Below, one piece after another: positions 36,480-36,518 of a stretch of DNA of 36,518 nt. How positions within the stretch are numbered: the stretch's first letter is position 1; every line of letters begins with the position of its first letter. The translations under genes were made by a program, and so were the position numbers. Under the pieces are notes generated by a model. It was not told the DNA's origin and ran no database searches. It saw only the letters and a program-made list of their open reading frames with translations. The DNA is from Spirochaetia bacterium UBA5763 (GTDB lineage: Bacteria > Spirochaetota > UBA4802 > UBA5550): positions 109,796 through 146,313 of the forward strand of contig DIEX01000027.1 in NCBI GenBank assembly GCA_002418835.1, written 5' to 3'.

Positions 36480-36518
36480 TGGCCAATTCTTTTGCATAAC
36501 GATTACATGACAAAAATA
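36480..36518 (-). other. Probable end of the preceding attC site and cassette left boundary
   Basis: On the minus strand GTTATGC (36500-36494) opens the cassette, preceded by CATGTAATC, and followed by AAAAGAATTGGCCA. The same block with two changes occurs inverted at 35670-35690. The rest of this candidate attC lies outside the window. Confidence 0.45.

Overview
The window looks like chromosomal DNA of a Gram-negative, probably anaerobic bacterium of moderate GC content. Evidence for a Gram-negative envelope is a protein ending in a beta-barrel-like region with C-terminal Phe, and lipoprotein and exported genes. Evidence for an anaerobic lifestyle is hybrid-cluster protein (Hcp) with an FNR/HcpR-like box. 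DapL-type lysine/peptidoglycan synthesis, PocR-PAS hybrid kinases and an integron-like cassette would fit Spirochaetota or a neighbouring phylum. That placement is inference only; no rRNA gene is present.

Layout. 1-9.3 kb holds housekeeping genes: lepA (cut by the window edge), an orphan DUF433 antitoxin-like gene, an ABC-F ATPase and an EamA transporter. Across a bidirectional terminator these face an opposing serS operon, whose second gene is a divergent, probably non-catalytic RNA 3'-phosphate cyclase homologue. A membrane sensor without a kinase domain and a TetR regulator follow. 9.3-15.1 kb reads entirely on the minus strand: recQ, a histidine kinase, an NtrC-type sigma54 activator, then a run of small exported proteins. 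A sigma54-like promoter lies between the activator and the first exported gene, with inverted repeats upstream of it, so this is probably a self-contained sensory-output unit.

15.1-26.6 kb: hcp with its regulatory box, an orphan MNT-type nucleotidyltransferase, a conserved hypothetical gene, a 21-bp tandem repeat that reads as a start-less coiled-coil/TM frame, dapL, and a ferritin-like/VIT metal transporter. Then come a coiled-coil lipoprotein plus a degenerate 5'-nucleotidase/barrel fusion (two-gene operon), a histidine-phosphatase fusion and a DUF5684 membrane protein. 26.6-34.1 kb, minus strand: an AraC-cupin pair, a QueG-like iron-sulfur protein with a small conserved partner, a PocR-PAS hybrid histidine kinase, and a sodium:solute symporter with its small accessory protein. 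The symporter promoter is overlapped by two tandem GACT-N4-AGTC operators.

34.2-36.5 kb is a mobile-element junkyard. An IS66 remnant is interrupted by an IS21 left half, which is fused head-to-head to the left end of an IS481-type element. Next comes a 100-bp attC-like site and an AT-rich HigB/HigA-type toxin-antitoxin pair lying as a gene cassette between two GTTATGC core sites. The cassette promoter carries a perfect 20-bp palindrome between -35 and -10, and the toxin mRNA appears leaderless. This accessory end is the most unusual part of the window. No integron integrase is visible.
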